Shown here: in pieces, positions 33,985 to 46,828 of the stretch
Position numbering within the stretch: the stretch's first letter is position 1
Layout: every line of letters starts with the position of its first letter
From: Capronia americana
Lineage: Eukaryota; Ascomycota; Eurotiomycetes; Chaetothyriales; Herpotrichiellaceae
Assembly (NCBI GenBank): GCA_016110215.1
Contig: JADWQD010000013.1
Coordinates: 1,116,001 to 1,180,000 of the forward strand
Direction: 5' to 3'
DNA length: 64,000 bases
The notes under the pieces: generated by a model
The model's database searches: none
What the model was told of the DNA's origin: nothing
Seen by the model: only the letters and a program-made list of their open reading frames with translations
Program-made: the position numbers and the translations under genes

Positions 33985-35355
33985 TTAAACGACGCTTTTT
34001 GCAAAGTCGACATCTTTCCGGCTGCTTTCACGGATCGACTCGTCCTCGTCCTTGATCTCGATGCTGTTCGTGACATAGATGTGTTTCTGTCCGTTCAACT
34101 CTTCCTGGCTGGAAGTCTCGTCGCCCTCCCAAAAAGTGCCGTTGGTGCCTTCTCCCCTTTGGGTGCTCTGTGCACTGGCACCTTTCATAGGCATGTTCTT
34201 CATCTCAATACTGTGGTGCGTGCCGCCGGTGGTGACGGCGTGGTAAGATCGCCCGTTCCCAGATATCATGGTTTCGAAGTCCATCTTACTGTCGTCCTCT
34301 GCGCCGGTGACCTGTTTCTCGTACCCGCGGCTTCCGTGGTAGTAGTTCTGGGGCAAGGCACTTCTCTTGGATGATGTCTTGCGCGTCGAGTGGACCTCTT
34401 TGGCTTTGGAGTATAGGCCGGGACAGCAGCCGACGATGACAGTAACGGCGCTTTCGACGATGGCCCATAGGGCGAGCCATGAGGAGGACGGAGTCGAACT
34501 GTTGTTGGCCTTGACGCCGATTTGGACGACTCGAATGGTGGCGAAAATAATGCAGATCCAGCCCACGCAGAAGAGACCTCCGATTCCGACTTTCTGGGCC
34601 GTGGGTCGCTGCAGGTTCCAGATCAAACGCAGGGGCAGGAACATAACTGAAGTTCGAGGGCGTGAGATTAGCACAGTCGAGGCGATCGGAAAGGAGACAG
34701 AGCGCCGAGCTTACTGAAGAGATCTGAAAGAACATCAACCGCGTACGCATAGTACAGGGAGGCTATTTGAGCATGCACGTCCCGCTTCTGGGTACATTCG
34801 CCCGGAGTAAACCACGCATGCATACTGTGGCAGCTGGTGAAATTGGTGATCACGCAGCCGATCAATGTCTGATCCCAGGAGTTAGATTTTCGATTCTGGG
34901 GATGCTCCGTCGAGGGTGCTACATACCAAGGTGCAAAAAATCACGACCGCCCACCAAAGCTGCATGTACAGGCGGAGACCCTGCATGAGACGGCGGTAGA
35001 GCGAGAGGAACGAGAATTTGACGGAATAGAGGGCGAACCAGAAGATCATCGTGTTGGCGAAGAAGATCTTGATCATAAACAAAGAGTCCGCCAAAATCTC
35101 CGGGTATATCGGCGTGAGTCCACTTGTCGCATCGGTGACACGGAACATGGTCGGAGCCAGGACGATGTACAGGATCGTCAGAGTAAGGAAGCAGAGGTAT
35201 GCCAGCAGGAGAAAGTAGTCGTCGGTCTGGATCCTTTTTGGTTGTTGCACTCTGATGTACGTTCTCGCGCCGAAGACAAGGGTGGTGACCGCAAGCATGG
35301 CATATCCCACCCCCAGAAGCTGCTTCTGCGTGACATAGTTCTGAGAGGAAGACAT
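33985..35355 (-). CDS. fungal rhodopsin-domain (PTH11-like) seven-helix membrane protein
   Basis: Three exons, 35355-34927, 34868-34715 and 34646-33985, give 414 residues. Hydrophobic helices are visible at LLGVGYAMLAVTTLVFGA, DDYFLLLAYLCFLTLTILYIVL, MIKIFFANTMIFWFALYSVKFSFLSLY, LWWAVVIFCTLVTLIGCVI, SLYYAYAVDVLSDLFIMFLPL, IGGLFCVGWICIIFATIRVVQIG and LALWAIVESAVTVIVGCCPGLY, followed by a cytosolic tail of about 170 residues. The arrangement is typical of the Fung_rhodopsin family: DDY in helix 2, K-x-S-x-L-x-LYRR after helix 3, C-x(n)-C in the second outer loop (FTSCHSMHAWFTPGEC), D-x-L-x-D-LF in helix 5 and W-x-x-x-E-x-x-V in helix 7. Some members (Pth11) sense surfaces or nutrients; most have no known role. 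It is divergent from the FAD oxidase gene across 1.7 kb. Confidence 0.92.
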
Positions 35356-37058
35356 CCTGAGCGCAACAGATGGTGTCGAGTGAGCAAAATGCTCGCTTGC
35401 GGGAGAAAAGAACGCAACCTCGGGTCCCAGCGGCCACGAGCGAGGTCAAGATGGAGAGGAAAGGTCGACGGTAGAGCCTCGTGCCGTTCCCATACCCGAG
35501 TGCGGGAGAGGATGTGGCCCCTACGTACCAGATATAACTGCCTCCAGGCACGAAAACCTGTTCGACAAGAAGCTTTCCGGATGAAACAAGGTAGGAAAGG
35601 CGAATCTGCACGAGGGGAAATGGTGAGGCATGTTATGAGCCACTACGCCGAGCCCAGCATCCCCGCCAGAACGGCGTCCTAAGATGCAGATATTCGGACC
35701 GGGGGGACCTGATGACCAAACTGTTTCTGGGCGCTCAAGGAAGACGCCCTACCCTGGACTTGGTACTGGGTAGTACTTGGTGACTGGTTAGTAACATCGC
35801 TTGTGGCAAAGAAACATTGTTAGTGTAAGTGTAAGCTCGAGTAGCCCAAAAGCCACCCTTCCCCGGTAGCTGGATCGACCGCAGGCATTGACAACCTTCA
35901 AACCTTCTTCATAGCTCTTGGATAGGAAAGTTCCGGCGACAAGGGCCGTTCAGTGGTCTCTGCTGGAAAACAGCGGTGGTCGATAGATCTGCCGCCAGAG
36001 CAGACAGCAGGACCAAGAATGGGACATACGAGTACAGTGTTTGATGCTGGAAACCATGTGGACAATATGGGAGAGTTACATGGTACTGGCAGGTGGCTGC
36101 AGGAGATCGACGACCAGCCGGCAGCGAAAAATCGGAAACCCGTGAGGTAGGGGTGGGTACGAGTACTGTGTTGGGTACGAGTACAGGCAGCGTGGCACCG
36201 TGGACAGGCGTGGCAGGGTAGCCCGAGGGTGTTTTCGTCAGTGTCGCAGAGGAAATTTCACCTTGGCAGGCTAAACTATAACAGGCTAGCAGGCCCGCGA
36301 TCCGAACCCAGGGTCCCGGTAATCTGCCGCGCCCGATTCGGGAAGGGATCGACCGTGCTGCATTTCACAGCACGCCGCCGACGATCCGGCGAGTTTCTTG
36401 GGGCCGTAGTGTCGACTTCTGCGCTTCTCCTGGAATCTGCGTGAAGCAGCGCCGAGCGAAGCATGAGGCCTTGCATTTTTCGTGCATGGTGCCTGACGAC
36501 GTTGACGCTAGTGCCCCGGCGTGAACCTTCAGTTGGAGCGTGCTTCAATCTCGCTTCCTGTGCAACGCTCTTTGTCTGTTGCTCGTCGCTGAAAGTGCCC
36601 GGGATCAGGGGGCAGCAACTGTCATGGCCACGCCGTCGCACGCAAAATCCAAACGTCCGCCGCCTCGACTCCGTTTGAGTACAGTGTACGAAGTCTACTA
36701 CAGCTTGGTCATTCGATAGATCCCCTTAGTACCCGGTAGCTGTGCTGTTGGCTGACTCGCAGAGTGTTAGCGGGCTTGAAGTGTTATATAGTCAACTGCT
36801 TGATTGTAGCGTCTCATCTGTTGTACCTCCTTCTGGCAACATCAATCAAAAAGGTTTCACCCACGTGGCCAAATGAAACATACTCCACATGAGGCATGTT
36901 GGGCTGCAGTAAGTCGCCTAAGTACCTTGCTTTTTCCTTCTCGATCCCAGTGTTGTTCGCTTCTCGTCAACTGTTGAGCGAAGACCAAATCACCTGCACT
37001 TGCAGTTCGCTCCACGCCTTTCTTCTTTCTATCTCTTGGCTTCACTCTCTCAGCCAAT
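35356..37058. promoter_or_regulatory. divergent intergenic region, rhodopsin-type gene / FAD oxidase gene
   Basis: 1.7 kb without a supported gene. It contains a duplicated GGGTACGAGTAC word (36154 and 36174 area), GTGTAAGTGTAAG near 35823 that echoes the hexamer array at 23949, and a C/T-rich leader before 37059 that looks like the oxidase 5' UTR. Confidence 0.5.
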
Positions 37059-38772
37059 ATGCTTTTTTCTTCGTACACGGCTGCCCTTGCATTGGGCATG
37101 GTAGCGTTGGTCTCGGCCCAGGACAGCACCTTCGAGCCTCCTGATTTCAACGTGACCGACGCCCTTCTTGACCAAGGGGTCAATATCTCCGCATTGCCCG
37201 AGTTGGAATCTTTGACGACGAGATCCTCCACGGCCGGATGCTCGATAGCTGTGAGTTCTCCCCTCGGCTGGTGGCTGCCCTGGCGGAGTGGCATCCACTG
37301 GTACCCTCTCTGGCCAACCTCTGACTGACTTTTCTCTTCTTCAGTGTGACTCGCTGAAGATCCTCTTTGGCTCTTCCGTGATCAAGCAAAACGACCCAAG
37401 CTACAATGCCTTCACGGACGGCTACTGGTCCGTGCAGCAAGGAAGCGTCAACCCATTCTGCGTATTCAAGCCGTCGAATGCGCCCTCGATATCGATCGCA
37501 ATTCTGATCTCACGACTTACCCAATGTCCCTTCGCGGCCAAATCCGGAGGCCATGCAGCCTTCGCCGGCGCCTCCAACATCGAGGGTGGCATCACCATCT
37601 CGCTCGAGAAGCTCAACACGGTCCAACTCTCCGGCAACAAGAAGACCGCCGACATCGGCCCCGGCAATAAGTGGTTCGACGTGTATTCGGCGCTGCAACC
37701 CACGGGCATGGCCGTCATCGGCGGCCGGGTTTCTGGCATCGGTGTCGGCGGCCTCACCACCGGCGGCGGCATCTCGTTCTTCTCCAACATCTACGGCTGG
37801 GCATGCGACAATGTGGCCAGCTATGAAGTCGTCACCGCATCCGGCATCATCGTCACCGCCAGTCCCACGCAGAATTCTGACCTTTACTTCGCCCTTCGCG
37901 GCGGTGGCAACAACTTCGGCATCGTCACGAAATTCACCCTGAATGCCATCTCCCTGCCCGGTGGCCAAATGTGGGGTGGCGGCCGAGTCCATCTCGAGGA
38001 CCAATTCGACGCCGTCGTGGACGCATTCTACAATGTGGGCATCAACTCGCCTTCGGACCCTAACGCCGCGCAGATCCTGTCCTTCGCCTACGCCCAATCC
38101 GCAAACCTGAGCGTCGCGGCCGCAGACCTGCAGTACGCCAAACCCGTCGCCAACGCGCCCATCTTCTCCGAGTACCTCGCCATCCCGGCCATCTCGGACA
38201 CCACCAAAGTCCGCACGTTGGTCGACCTGACGCAGGAGTTCAACGCCAGCAACCCAGACGGCCTGCGCGAGACTTACTGGGCAGCCACGTACAAGCTGAA
38301 CAAAGCCCACGTCGCCTCCGTCCGGGACATTTTCTACGAGGAGATCCAACCCATCATCGACGCCGCAGGCATTGTCCCCGCCGCGACGCTGCAGGTCATC
38401 ACGCAAGGCCAATTGGCTGGCATGTCGAAGAACGGGGGCAACCCACTGGGCTTGCCGGCGTCCAATGGCCCATACCTGCTCTTGAACCTGAACATGATGT
38501 GGACAAACGCCGCCGACGACACCCGCATCCTCCAGGCCAATCAGCGCATCGTCGACCGCACCGTTGCACTCGCCCAGAGCATGGGCCTGTTCGAGGACTA
38601 CATCTACATGAACTACGCAAGCCAGTTCCAGGACGTGATCGCCAGCTACGGCGCCACCAACAAGGCCAAGCTGAAGACCATCGCGTCCAAGTACGACCCC
38701 TCGGGCGTGTTCCAGACCCTGGAGCCGGGATATTTCAAGCTGAACGGCCCGCCAGTCAGTGGCAAGCCTTAA
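37059..38772 (+). CDS. secreted FAD-dependent oxidase (PCMH/berberine-bridge type)
   Basis: Two exons, 37059-37250 and 37345-38772, give 539 residues. A signal peptide is clear (MLFSSYTAALALGMVALVSA, cut before QDS). The FAD-binding PCMH domain follows, with KSGGHAAFAGAS (His134, the likely 8-alpha-histidyl FAD attachment), GGRVSGIGVGGLTTGGGISF, YGWACDNVASYEVVTASG and RGGGNNFGIVTKF. The C-terminal BBE-like segment ends YDPSGVFQTLEPGYFKL. The Cys that forms the second flavin link in bicovalent members is absent from the GVGGLTTGGG stretch, so a single link is likely. These enzymes oxidise sugars, alcohols or secondary metabolites with oxygen as acceptor; the substrate is unknown. The exon is very rich in G/C-ending codons, which opens a long antisense frame. 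Confidence 0.94.
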
Positions 38773-39866
38773 GCGTTTTCCTTCCTTCGCACTGCATAGT
38801 ACTGTATAGTGTAGCATGAGGGGCCGCGTATCGACGAGTTGGACGATCCTTCTTGTATATATTTTAACCCAATTTTTGGTTTTTGCATTCAAGAGCCATA
38901 GAGTACATAACACATTGTAATAGCATGGAGATGACACCCCGACCGACCGCGGGAAGGACTGAACCTAACCCAGACCCTGAACCTGGACCTGAAACCTGAA
39001 AACAGAAACCTAGTCCTGTATGAAACCCTCTGCGATGGATCGCTCGGGCTACTATACTCATAATTGTTGTAAGAACCTTGGCCCTACTGTCCGCGCTCAG
39101 ACACGCACGGAAATCTCTCACAACAAGAGAGGAGCATCAGCCTAACGGTTCTTCAGGGATCGAACTTCGTGAATACAGTAACCCATTCACGAGGATCCGG
39201 CCTGGTCAAATGCTGCGTGCTGTCGCCCACCAAACACAGTCGTCGTATAGCACGTATGCGAGTACGGTAGCTCATCTCTTCTCGACTGCACCGGGGCGCG
39301 ACGCAATTCGCAACACCAGATCAAGGATAATGGGGCCGTTCGAGGCCCAAAAGTCGTAGGCGATCAGCTTCAAGCAGTCCGAGTCCGATGTAGCGCGGAC
39401 TTTCTCTCCCGGGGTATCCTAACGTAGTACTTATGAAAGCGCATCTCTCACACTCAATTGAAAGCAGCAGCCCTTTCTACGAAGACGGAGTAGTACGGAG
39501 GACTTGTCCACGGCCTTCTTGAGGACTCGTGGTTGTCGCGGCCAGACGCACAGACCTTCGGCCCCCCGCAACTGTCGGTTGAGTCACGTGTGTGGTTCCA
39601 TAACTTGACCCCAGCACAGGGCGGCATCATCCTAGTCCGGAAGAGGAGTGAGTTCGCAGTCCATCTAACTGTACCTACCGAGTACGTATGTATACGTGCC
39701 TATGTAACCTTGGCATTCCACCCTCAAGACTCGAGGTTGCCCTGCCTTGCCTTGCCTTGCCTTGGACTACATAATCTGACATTTGACACGAATCCTGATA
39801 GAAAAGCGGCTTTCAGGACCCCGGCCATCGTCGATCACTTGGGTCTTCTCCCCGTGTTGTCGATCT
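38773..39866. other. intergenic, promoter of ATG10
   Basis: Contains an imperfect CCTGAACCTGGACCTGAAACCTG run near 38977-39000 and a four-unit CCTTG repeat near 39740-39760. No gene is seen. Confidence 0.55.
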
Positions 39867-40654
39867 ATGTGCTCGCTTCGGGCATTTCCCGCCATCACCA
39901 AGGACGAATTTTGCGCCGCGTGCAAGGCTCTGGAGCGTAGGAGTGCAGAAGACCGCATTAGTGACACGGATTGGTTAGGCGTGAGGTGGACGGGGGAGGA
40001 ATTGTTAATAAGACAGAGACGGAATATCTCGCTGCACGGTGGAGTTCATGGGATTGCTGGCGATCAGGGCAAGAATGCAATCGAGGAGGAGGCAGAAAGG
40101 GAAGATATCGAGGACATGATTGAGGATGAGGTGGAAGACTCCTCGATCAAAAGTACCGTGCGTTGGACTAAGATTGGGTTCACCCCTTCTGCTCCCCCGC
40201 GCTGACATATTGTAGCGTGCTTCGAGGTGTCCAGAGGACGACTGCCTAACTGTGGAATTTTCCATTATCTTGTCGCCAACCTATTGCGTGCCGGTGCTTT
40301 GGTTTTCATGCCAATACGCACCGGACAAACAGCCGATGACCTTGGATCTGATATATGACCAATTGGTCCCGCAGCCTTCAAGCGCTTCGTTGCGTGGCGT
40401 TGGTGTTCTGGGGGGCATCAGTATGGCAGTAAGTCGTATTCAACGCCTGATCACTGAAGCCAGCTGATTCGTTGAAGCATCACCCGGTGTCGGGACTGCC
40501 ATCCTTCTTCTTGCATCCTTGCAATACGCAAGATGCACTCTCGGTCTTGAAGCCGGACCAGACTCTCACACCAGAAGACTACCTGATCCTTTGGCTGGGT
40601 CTGATCGGGTCTGCTGTGGGCCTGCATATCCCTAGTAAGCTTTTGAGCGCTTAG
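39867..40654 (+). CDS. ATG10: autophagy E2-like conjugating enzyme Atg10
   Basis: Three exons, 39867-40157, 40216-40428 and 40478-40654, give 226 residues. Atg10 transfers the ubiquitin-like Atg12 from Atg7 to Atg5 during autophagosome formation. Family marks are FPAITKDEFCAACKAL at the start, VEFSIILSPTYCVPVLWFSC in the core, LRGVGVLGGISMAHHPVSGLPSFFLHPCNT with the catalytic Cys183, and the closing YLILWLGLIGSAVGLHIPSKLL. An acidic insertion of about 25 residues (EEEAEREDIEDMIEDEVED) separates the first helix region from the core and may be flexible. ATG 39867 is chosen because conserved residues begin six codons later; the frame upstream has no homology. The gene converges on the U2B''-like gene with 199 bp between stops. 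Confidence 0.94.
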
Positions 40655-40853
40655 TCGAGAGGATTTCCACAACCTGTCACGATGCCCATGAAAAGTGTCA
40701 TTTCCCTCAAATGTACTTCAGGCATCGTGGGTCCGCCTTCGTCCGTTAGAGCGCATCGGTATTGTACGCGGATACCGAATTTGACCCATCGGACGGCGTT
40801 CTGCTGAAGGATGATTGTCGACTTTAAGGGTACGATTGTTCCAGAGCTTCGCA

Positions 40854-41548
40854 TTAGTCTTCATCATCTTCCTCCATAGGCGCGTCACTTTCGTCTTCCT
40901 CCATTTCCACTTCATTGTCGTCCTCTTCTTCCTCTTCTTCTCGTGCTCGCTTCGTGCCATGTGGGCCTGTACCCGCAGCGGCGTCGGGAGGGTTTGTACC
41001 ATTCTCGGCGGGTTTGCCAGAAGTAGCACTTGGGGGAGCGTTGAAGATGGACTTTTGTAACGCTGTTTGCTCGGAGGCACCGGTCGCCGCAGCAGTTGGA
41101 GGTTCGAAGGTTCCCCGAAGTTTGGGAATAATGTTTGACTGGCCCTTTCCGTAGACGATCGCCTGCAACACAAGTTTAAGCCTATAGTTCGACCGAAGAT
41201 GCAGTGTCCACTCGTACCATTTCCTTGCCGAAGAAGTCAAACCCCTGTAAAGCTCTCATTGCCTGCGTGCTTGTCTGGATATCGCGGAAGACGACGTGCG
41301 CCTGGCCTCGCATGTGCTGGCCTTTGGCCCCAACACGGCTAGTAACGATATCGAGCACAGGTCCATACGTGGAGAAGAGCATGTACAGGGCGCGTTTCAG
41401 CTCGTTCTTGTTGATTTTCTCCGGGAGGTTCTTGACGAAAAGCCTACATAGCTCTCAGCAGGGAGTTCAGCACAGGAATAGGAGCGGCTGCTCACGTCTG
41501 GTTCGGCGTACCCGCGTTCCGGGACTCGTTCGCCGGTTTTGCAGTCAT
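40854..41548 (-). CDS. U1A/U2B''-type spliceosomal RRM protein
   Basis: Three exons, 41548-41496, 41443-41218 and 41162-40854, give 195 residues. One RRM covers about residues 18-95, with RNP2 LFVKNL (19-24) and RNP1 RGQAHVVF (63-70). The RNP1 is characteristic of the U1A/U2B''/SNF group, as are KINKNELKRALYMLFSTYG and FFGKEM. Metazoan members have two RRMs; yeast Msl1 has one, and this protein also has one, followed by a low-complexity linker and a strongly acidic tail (EEEEEEDDNEVEMEEDE). It probably binds the U2 snRNA stem-loop IV with Lea1/U2A' in the nucleus. Whether it is the U2B'' or U1A counterpart cannot be settled by eye. Confidence 0.93.
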
Positions 41549-42893
41549 TATCAATAAAAGACAGCGAAGGGCGGCTGTTGTGGGGAGGGGAGGTGGAATC
41601 CGTTGCACGCCTGTACTCTCATACCGCCAGCGGACCTTTCTCCTGCCGGGTTGCAGGTGACATGCGCAGCAGAATTCAAGATCTTGGTAAACTTGTTGCG
41701 GAAATTTTGGCTTGGCATCTCAAAATGCAAACCCCTCGGAATCTCGGCCTCACGTGCGACTTTCCCTAGCTTTTATGCAATACTACAACCGACCCTGGCG
41801 CTGAATCCTCCTCCACTTGCGAAACAACACCCATACGTACCAGACTACGCACCCTGGCCTAGAGCAACAATGTGAAGAACAACGGAGTCACTACAGCCAT
41901 ACCAAATGCAGATATCATCTCCAGCTCTTCTTGCGGCAGGCAAGGAGCGGAGGGCCTGCGAAGTGACATCCTCGAGTCCCGAAGGATCCAAAAAAAACTA
42001 CGATTTTCCTCGAGAGTACTGCTTGTTCGCCTTTACTGAAGGACACGTGCTCATACGCAGAATTACATCCGCAGTCATACAACGTCGTCCCATGACCCAG
42101 GGCCATTATAGGAACCAACTTGCCGTGATGAAATTGTTGTCCCTTCGCATCATCACAATTGCCCAGCTGCCGGCCCATCCCAATCGGCTGCTGCTGCCTA
42201 CAGAATAGCCAGGCTAGTACTCGGTATTGTGGCAGATTGATGTAGGTTAGAGGCGAAGCGAGCTGAGAAAGTGGCGATGACGGATGCCTCGCACGACGTC
42301 AGACTCGAAGTCTCCTCAACCCGATCACATGAGAGTCCGAGCCCCAGTGGTCGTTGTCAGCCGCATCGCCGTCGCGGTCGGACTCTTGTCAGCGTCTAGA
42401 GGATATCTGGTTGTGAGTACTGGGGATTAGGAACATACCATGAGAGATGCTAGTGAGCTTGGTGGCCACTTAGGCTGCGAGTTGGATAGACGGGTCGATA
42501 CTAAGGCCTCTTGGCAGAGTCCGGGGGTGTCGAGGGCGTTCCCCCACCGCATCTGCCTTCCTCGCTTGTTGGTCTTACAGATTCGCGGTCGCCGGTTTCA
42601 CATCTTAAAGGCGCAGCACAGACAGCCGGACACACGTCAACTACGACCAACCATTGCGACAAATCCTCCCTCGTTGAAGCCTGTCACTCAAGATTCTTCT
42701 TTTTCACTTGCCCAGTGTCCATAATTCATACGCCAGCATTAGTGGTTTGGCATTCATTCCCGTTCACGTTTGCTCCAACATTGACACTTTGCGCATCATC
42801 TTTGACAACCCCTCCAATCAAGCCACCCTTTACCATTTTATTGCCCATCCTGGCGCATTCTAGTCCTCGCGCCTGACTCTCAGGCTGTCAGCG
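41549..42893. promoter_or_regulatory. divergent intergenic region, U2B''-like gene / ArfGAP gene
   Basis: 1.3 kb with only short frames. The last 200 bases (from about 42680) are pyrimidine-rich and look like the ArfGAP 5' UTR. Confidence 0.55.
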
Positions 42894-45800
42894 ATGGGCA
42901 ACATTAGCAGCAGACTCGACGACGGCGCCTTGCTATACTTGAAGGACCAAGCGCGCTGTATGTGCTGCCATTGTCTTTCCCCAGCGGCTAATGGCTGACT
43001 TTGCTAGTCTCGGTCAGTTCGATCGTCGTTAGCAATGGCCAGCGGAAAGTACTTTTGAGCATTGCGCCAAATGCATATCCTGCAACACGTCTTGTCGGCA
43101 AGCCAGACGCAAGCGATTACAGACCCATCTCATACATACAGGTCTGCCGAGTGTCCCTGCGCTGGAGGATGACTTGCTGATTTGTCGTGCAGGATCCTGA
43201 TTCACTGGCGTTGTCATTTCTTCCTAGGCTGGACCTTGAAGACGAACTCGACATACGCTTTACATTTATAACTCGACAGAACTCCGGGCCTCTGCCTGCG
43301 ACGCCCTCCACCACCTCCCCATCCCTCGATGCTGCCGTCACCGGACTGACCTTTGCCTACGCCCACAATGCCAAAGAGTTGGACACACTCATTACGCGAG
43401 AATTCCACGCCGACCCCAATCTACACAAAAACTCTAACGTGCAATTTATTGGTGATTTTGGAACCCGTGGTAGTCCTGCAGTAACTTACGAATGGACATG
43501 GCACTGGAAGCCTCCAAAGGCTCAAGAAGACAAGGGCGGAGGGTGGCGCAGTTGTTGCAGTTTCCTCGAGTACGATTCTAGAGCCCACCGGCTCAACACG
43601 CTCGCATCCTTCACCTTCTGGGTTCAGAATATGACCACACCCATCGGCCTACCGCTTGCTTCACCCAGTCTGGAGATCCCGGCATTTCCACAGAGGCATA
43701 GAATGCCATCCTCGCAATCATACCAGTCCGCCATCAGCGATTCGGAGGGTCCTTCCGACCAAGTCAACCCGCCCTCGCCACAGGTACACGCCGCCGAGTT
43801 CAGCTCCAGCGCTCCCTCATCCACGCCTGCGATGCCTGTGATCGACATACAATGCGTGCCACGCCCCGGGGACGACGTCAGCGCAGTTGATGACGGGCCT
43901 GTCTTCCGGGCTACAATGAAAGCCCTTGAGCAAAAGACCGGTACCATGAAAGTACAGATTAAGAAAGTTTTGAAGAAAGCCGAAGCTGCACAGCAGGCCC
44001 AAGTCGAGTGCAATCAAGCCATGTCTGATTTCTTACGAGCGCTCCAAGAAGCCTCAAATTCAAGCGCTACGGCCTTCAAGCCCGCTCTCGACCATTACTT
44101 CACAAACATAGCCCAGCATATCATGAAGTACGAAAAGGGCAACAGCACGTTGTTGCAGAGACAGATCATCGATCCCATCTCCAAGCTATATAACGTGGAC
44201 ATCAAGCAGGTCGAAGCCAAAAAGAAGGACTTCGACGACGAAAGCCGAGACTACTATGCCTACGTTGGCCGCTATTTGGGCCAAAGGCAGGATTCGCTCA
44301 AGGACAAGAAGCGTGCAGAAAGCGACTCCAAGTATCAGAACAAGAGGAAGAACTTTGAGTTGAAACGATTTGACTACTCGACTTTCATGCAAGATCTGCA
44401 TGGTGGCCGCAAGGAACAAGAACTTCTGTCACAGCTCACAAAGTATGCGGATGGCCAGGCAAAATCATTCCTTGCCACGGCGAAAAAGGTGGAGAACCTC
44501 ACGCCACAGTTAGATGCCCTCGTCAGGGAAGTCTCCGCAGCCGACAAGGAATATAACCTGCAAAGGACCGAAAGAGAAGAAAAAAGAAGAAACCTGGAGA
44601 AGAACGGGCCTGTGGCTGCGGAACAGGAGGCGCATCACCAACCTCCCGCCATTCCTGTCTCCGCCCAAGTGCCAGGCCAGAATGGGTATACTGCTTATAC
44701 TTCCGACACCGACCTCAGCAGGGCCGACAGTGCCAGCTCCCAATTCGGCCATGCATCAATCAAAACCTTGTCGCCTACACCGAATTCAAATGTCGCGTTG
44801 AACACCGTCTTGTCGACTTCGCCCAGTGGCAACTCGCTAGCACCGACTCCTAGCAAGTTTAAGGGCATTCGCGACCTCGACGAAAGTTCGCTATCAACCA
44901 TCGACAAGAGTTCTCTTGGACAATACCGCAAGGAGGGGCTGTTGTGGGCGTTAAGCAAGCCCAACAGCCACCTCGATCCAAAAGGCGCGTGGCACAAGTT
45001 CTGGATCGTGCTTGACCAAGGAAAGCTGTCCGAATACAGCAATTGGAAAGACAAATTGGATTTACACCGCGATCCCATTGACCTTCGTATGGCTTCAGTA
45101 CGAATTGCACGGGATGCAGAGCGAAGATTTTGCTTTGAGGTCATTACACCACATTTCAAGCGAGTTTACCAGGCCACAAGCGAAGATGATATGAATGCCT
45201 GGATCAACGCCATCAACAACGCCCTTCAGAGTGCTTTCGAAGCTGGCGGTAAAGCACCGCAGCAAGTTCGGAAGGAGCCGGGTACACGGGAGTCCGTACG
45301 TGAGTTTGGGCATGCTCTACTTGGTAAAAGCTCGTCGCAATCTGGGCCACACGGGTATTCTCAGCGAAGCGACGGGAGTGGGGTATCGCGCCGCATCACT
45401 GTAGGTTCTAGGCCGACCTACACCAGAACCAGCAGCAACAGCTACGATGAGAATCCATCGAAGCTGCTCGACCAGATCAGAAACAATGATCAAGGCAACC
45501 AGTTCTGTGCGGACTGTGGCTCCTCTTCCAAGGTCGAATGGGTTTCCCTCAATCTAGGCATCATCTTGTGCATTGAATGTGGCGGTATCCATCGATCACT
45601 GGGCACTCACGTGTCAAAGATTCGGTCCCTGACCTTGGATGTACACTCTTTCACCAACGATATTGTCGAGTTGCTGATGCTCATCGGTAACAGGATCAGC
45701 AACATGATCTGGGAGGCATTATTGGATCGTTCTCTGAAACCCACAGCGACCTCAACTCGGGATCAACGGCTGAAGTTCATTACGGCGAAATACGTCGACC

Positions 45801-46309
45801 GGGCCTATGTTGAGCCTGTGTCTCAGTATACGACTGCCGATGACGCGCTACTGACATCGATCAAGAAACACGACATCCAAGGCGTTTTACAAGCCATTGC
45901 TCAGCGGGCGAACGTCAACGCTCATGATCGTTCTAGGAACACTCATGCTGTCTTTATGGCCCTTGCTTCCGCTGACCCAGCTCGTCCGGTCTCGTCCCAT
46001 TCGGAAACACCACCGTCCGGAGCAGTCAAAGCATTCCCAATGGCGGAGTTACTCGTTCAGAACGGGGCTGAAATCCCTGTTGAGCTCCCCGCCATTCCAC
46101 TATCGACAGCTGCACGCTTATACATCGAACAGCGCACAACGCGCGCACCGCCAGGTCACGGCGCTCACACAGATACACTTGGACCCCTCCCCTTCATGAA
46201 CAAAATGTCACCCATGTCCTCGTTTTCGGATGCTTCAAATAAGCTGCAGAAGCGTGGCAGTGCCGGCGCAAGGTTTGCGGGCAAGGTCACGGGGCTGGGG
46301 GAACGGTAG
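42894..46309 (+). CDS. BAR-PH-ArfGAP protein (Csx2/ACAP-like)
   Basis: Three exons, 42894-42957, 43008-43141 and 43193-46309, give 1104 residues. The protein starts MGNISSRLDDG, and Gly2 could be N-myristoylated. The BAR-like coiled region is at about 306-533, the PH domain at about 642-749 (YRKEGLLWALSK to DMNAWINAINNAL), and the ArfGAP zinc finger at about 822-945 with CADC and CIEC pairs spaced 16 apart. The catalytic Arg lies in GGIHRSLGTHVSKIRSLTLD. An ankyrin-like remnant follows (DIQGVLQAIAQRANVNAHD). Fission-yeast Csx2 and animal ACAPs share this order. They accelerate GTP hydrolysis on Arf and couple it to membrane curvature at Golgi, endosome or plasma membrane. The N-terminal 250 residues hold a conserved domain before the BAR region that I cannot name. 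Confidence 0.95.
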
Positions 46310-46828
46310 TATCGTTACAGCAGGTCGCGTGCTGATTATAACGTGCTGGGGCCGGTTATGCTCTGCGAGAGCCAGTCTTTCGACGTGTTGAGCACTCCGA
46401 CGAGGTTGATGCATGTGCCAAGGCCCAGGCTCGTGTACTTGAACAGTGATTCGAGTTGACTATGATGGACGACGGGCTTTGATGACTGTGACGAGGTGAC
46501 GACGTTGGGATCCACACGGGCTCGGGAGGACAACGTGAGTGAGGCTGAGGACTAAAAAAGTTATCTGCGTACGGCCGATGCGCAGGGGCGCCATCAAAGC
46601 TATGACCATTTTGATGAAATCTGAGGGCGAGCGGTGGGACAAGACGCGCGGACAAGGCGGTCTTTTCCCCTTTTTTACATAGACAGCACCAGACAGCTTG
46701 GGTACATGCCTCAATTGGCAAGGAAGCATGCCGTGCGCGACGATAATGCTAATACTATGGATTGACGCCCAACTTCGAAAGAGCTCTTCCCTCCGCGACA
46801 ACCTCGACTGCAAAAGAGTACAATTCTC
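46310..46828. other. intergenic
   Basis: 3' flank of the ArfGAP gene and possible leader of the small frame at 46829. Overlapping minus-strand frames have no recognisable content. Confidence 0.5.

Noticed and set aside
34919..35611. 230-codon minus frame upstream of and overlapping the rhodopsin-type gene
   Set aside because: Out of frame with the seven-helix protein and without hydrophobic periodicity or family motifs.
37510..38937. 475-codon open frame on the minus strand
   Set aside because: Antisense shadow of the G/C-rich FAD oxidase exon; no recognisable motif.
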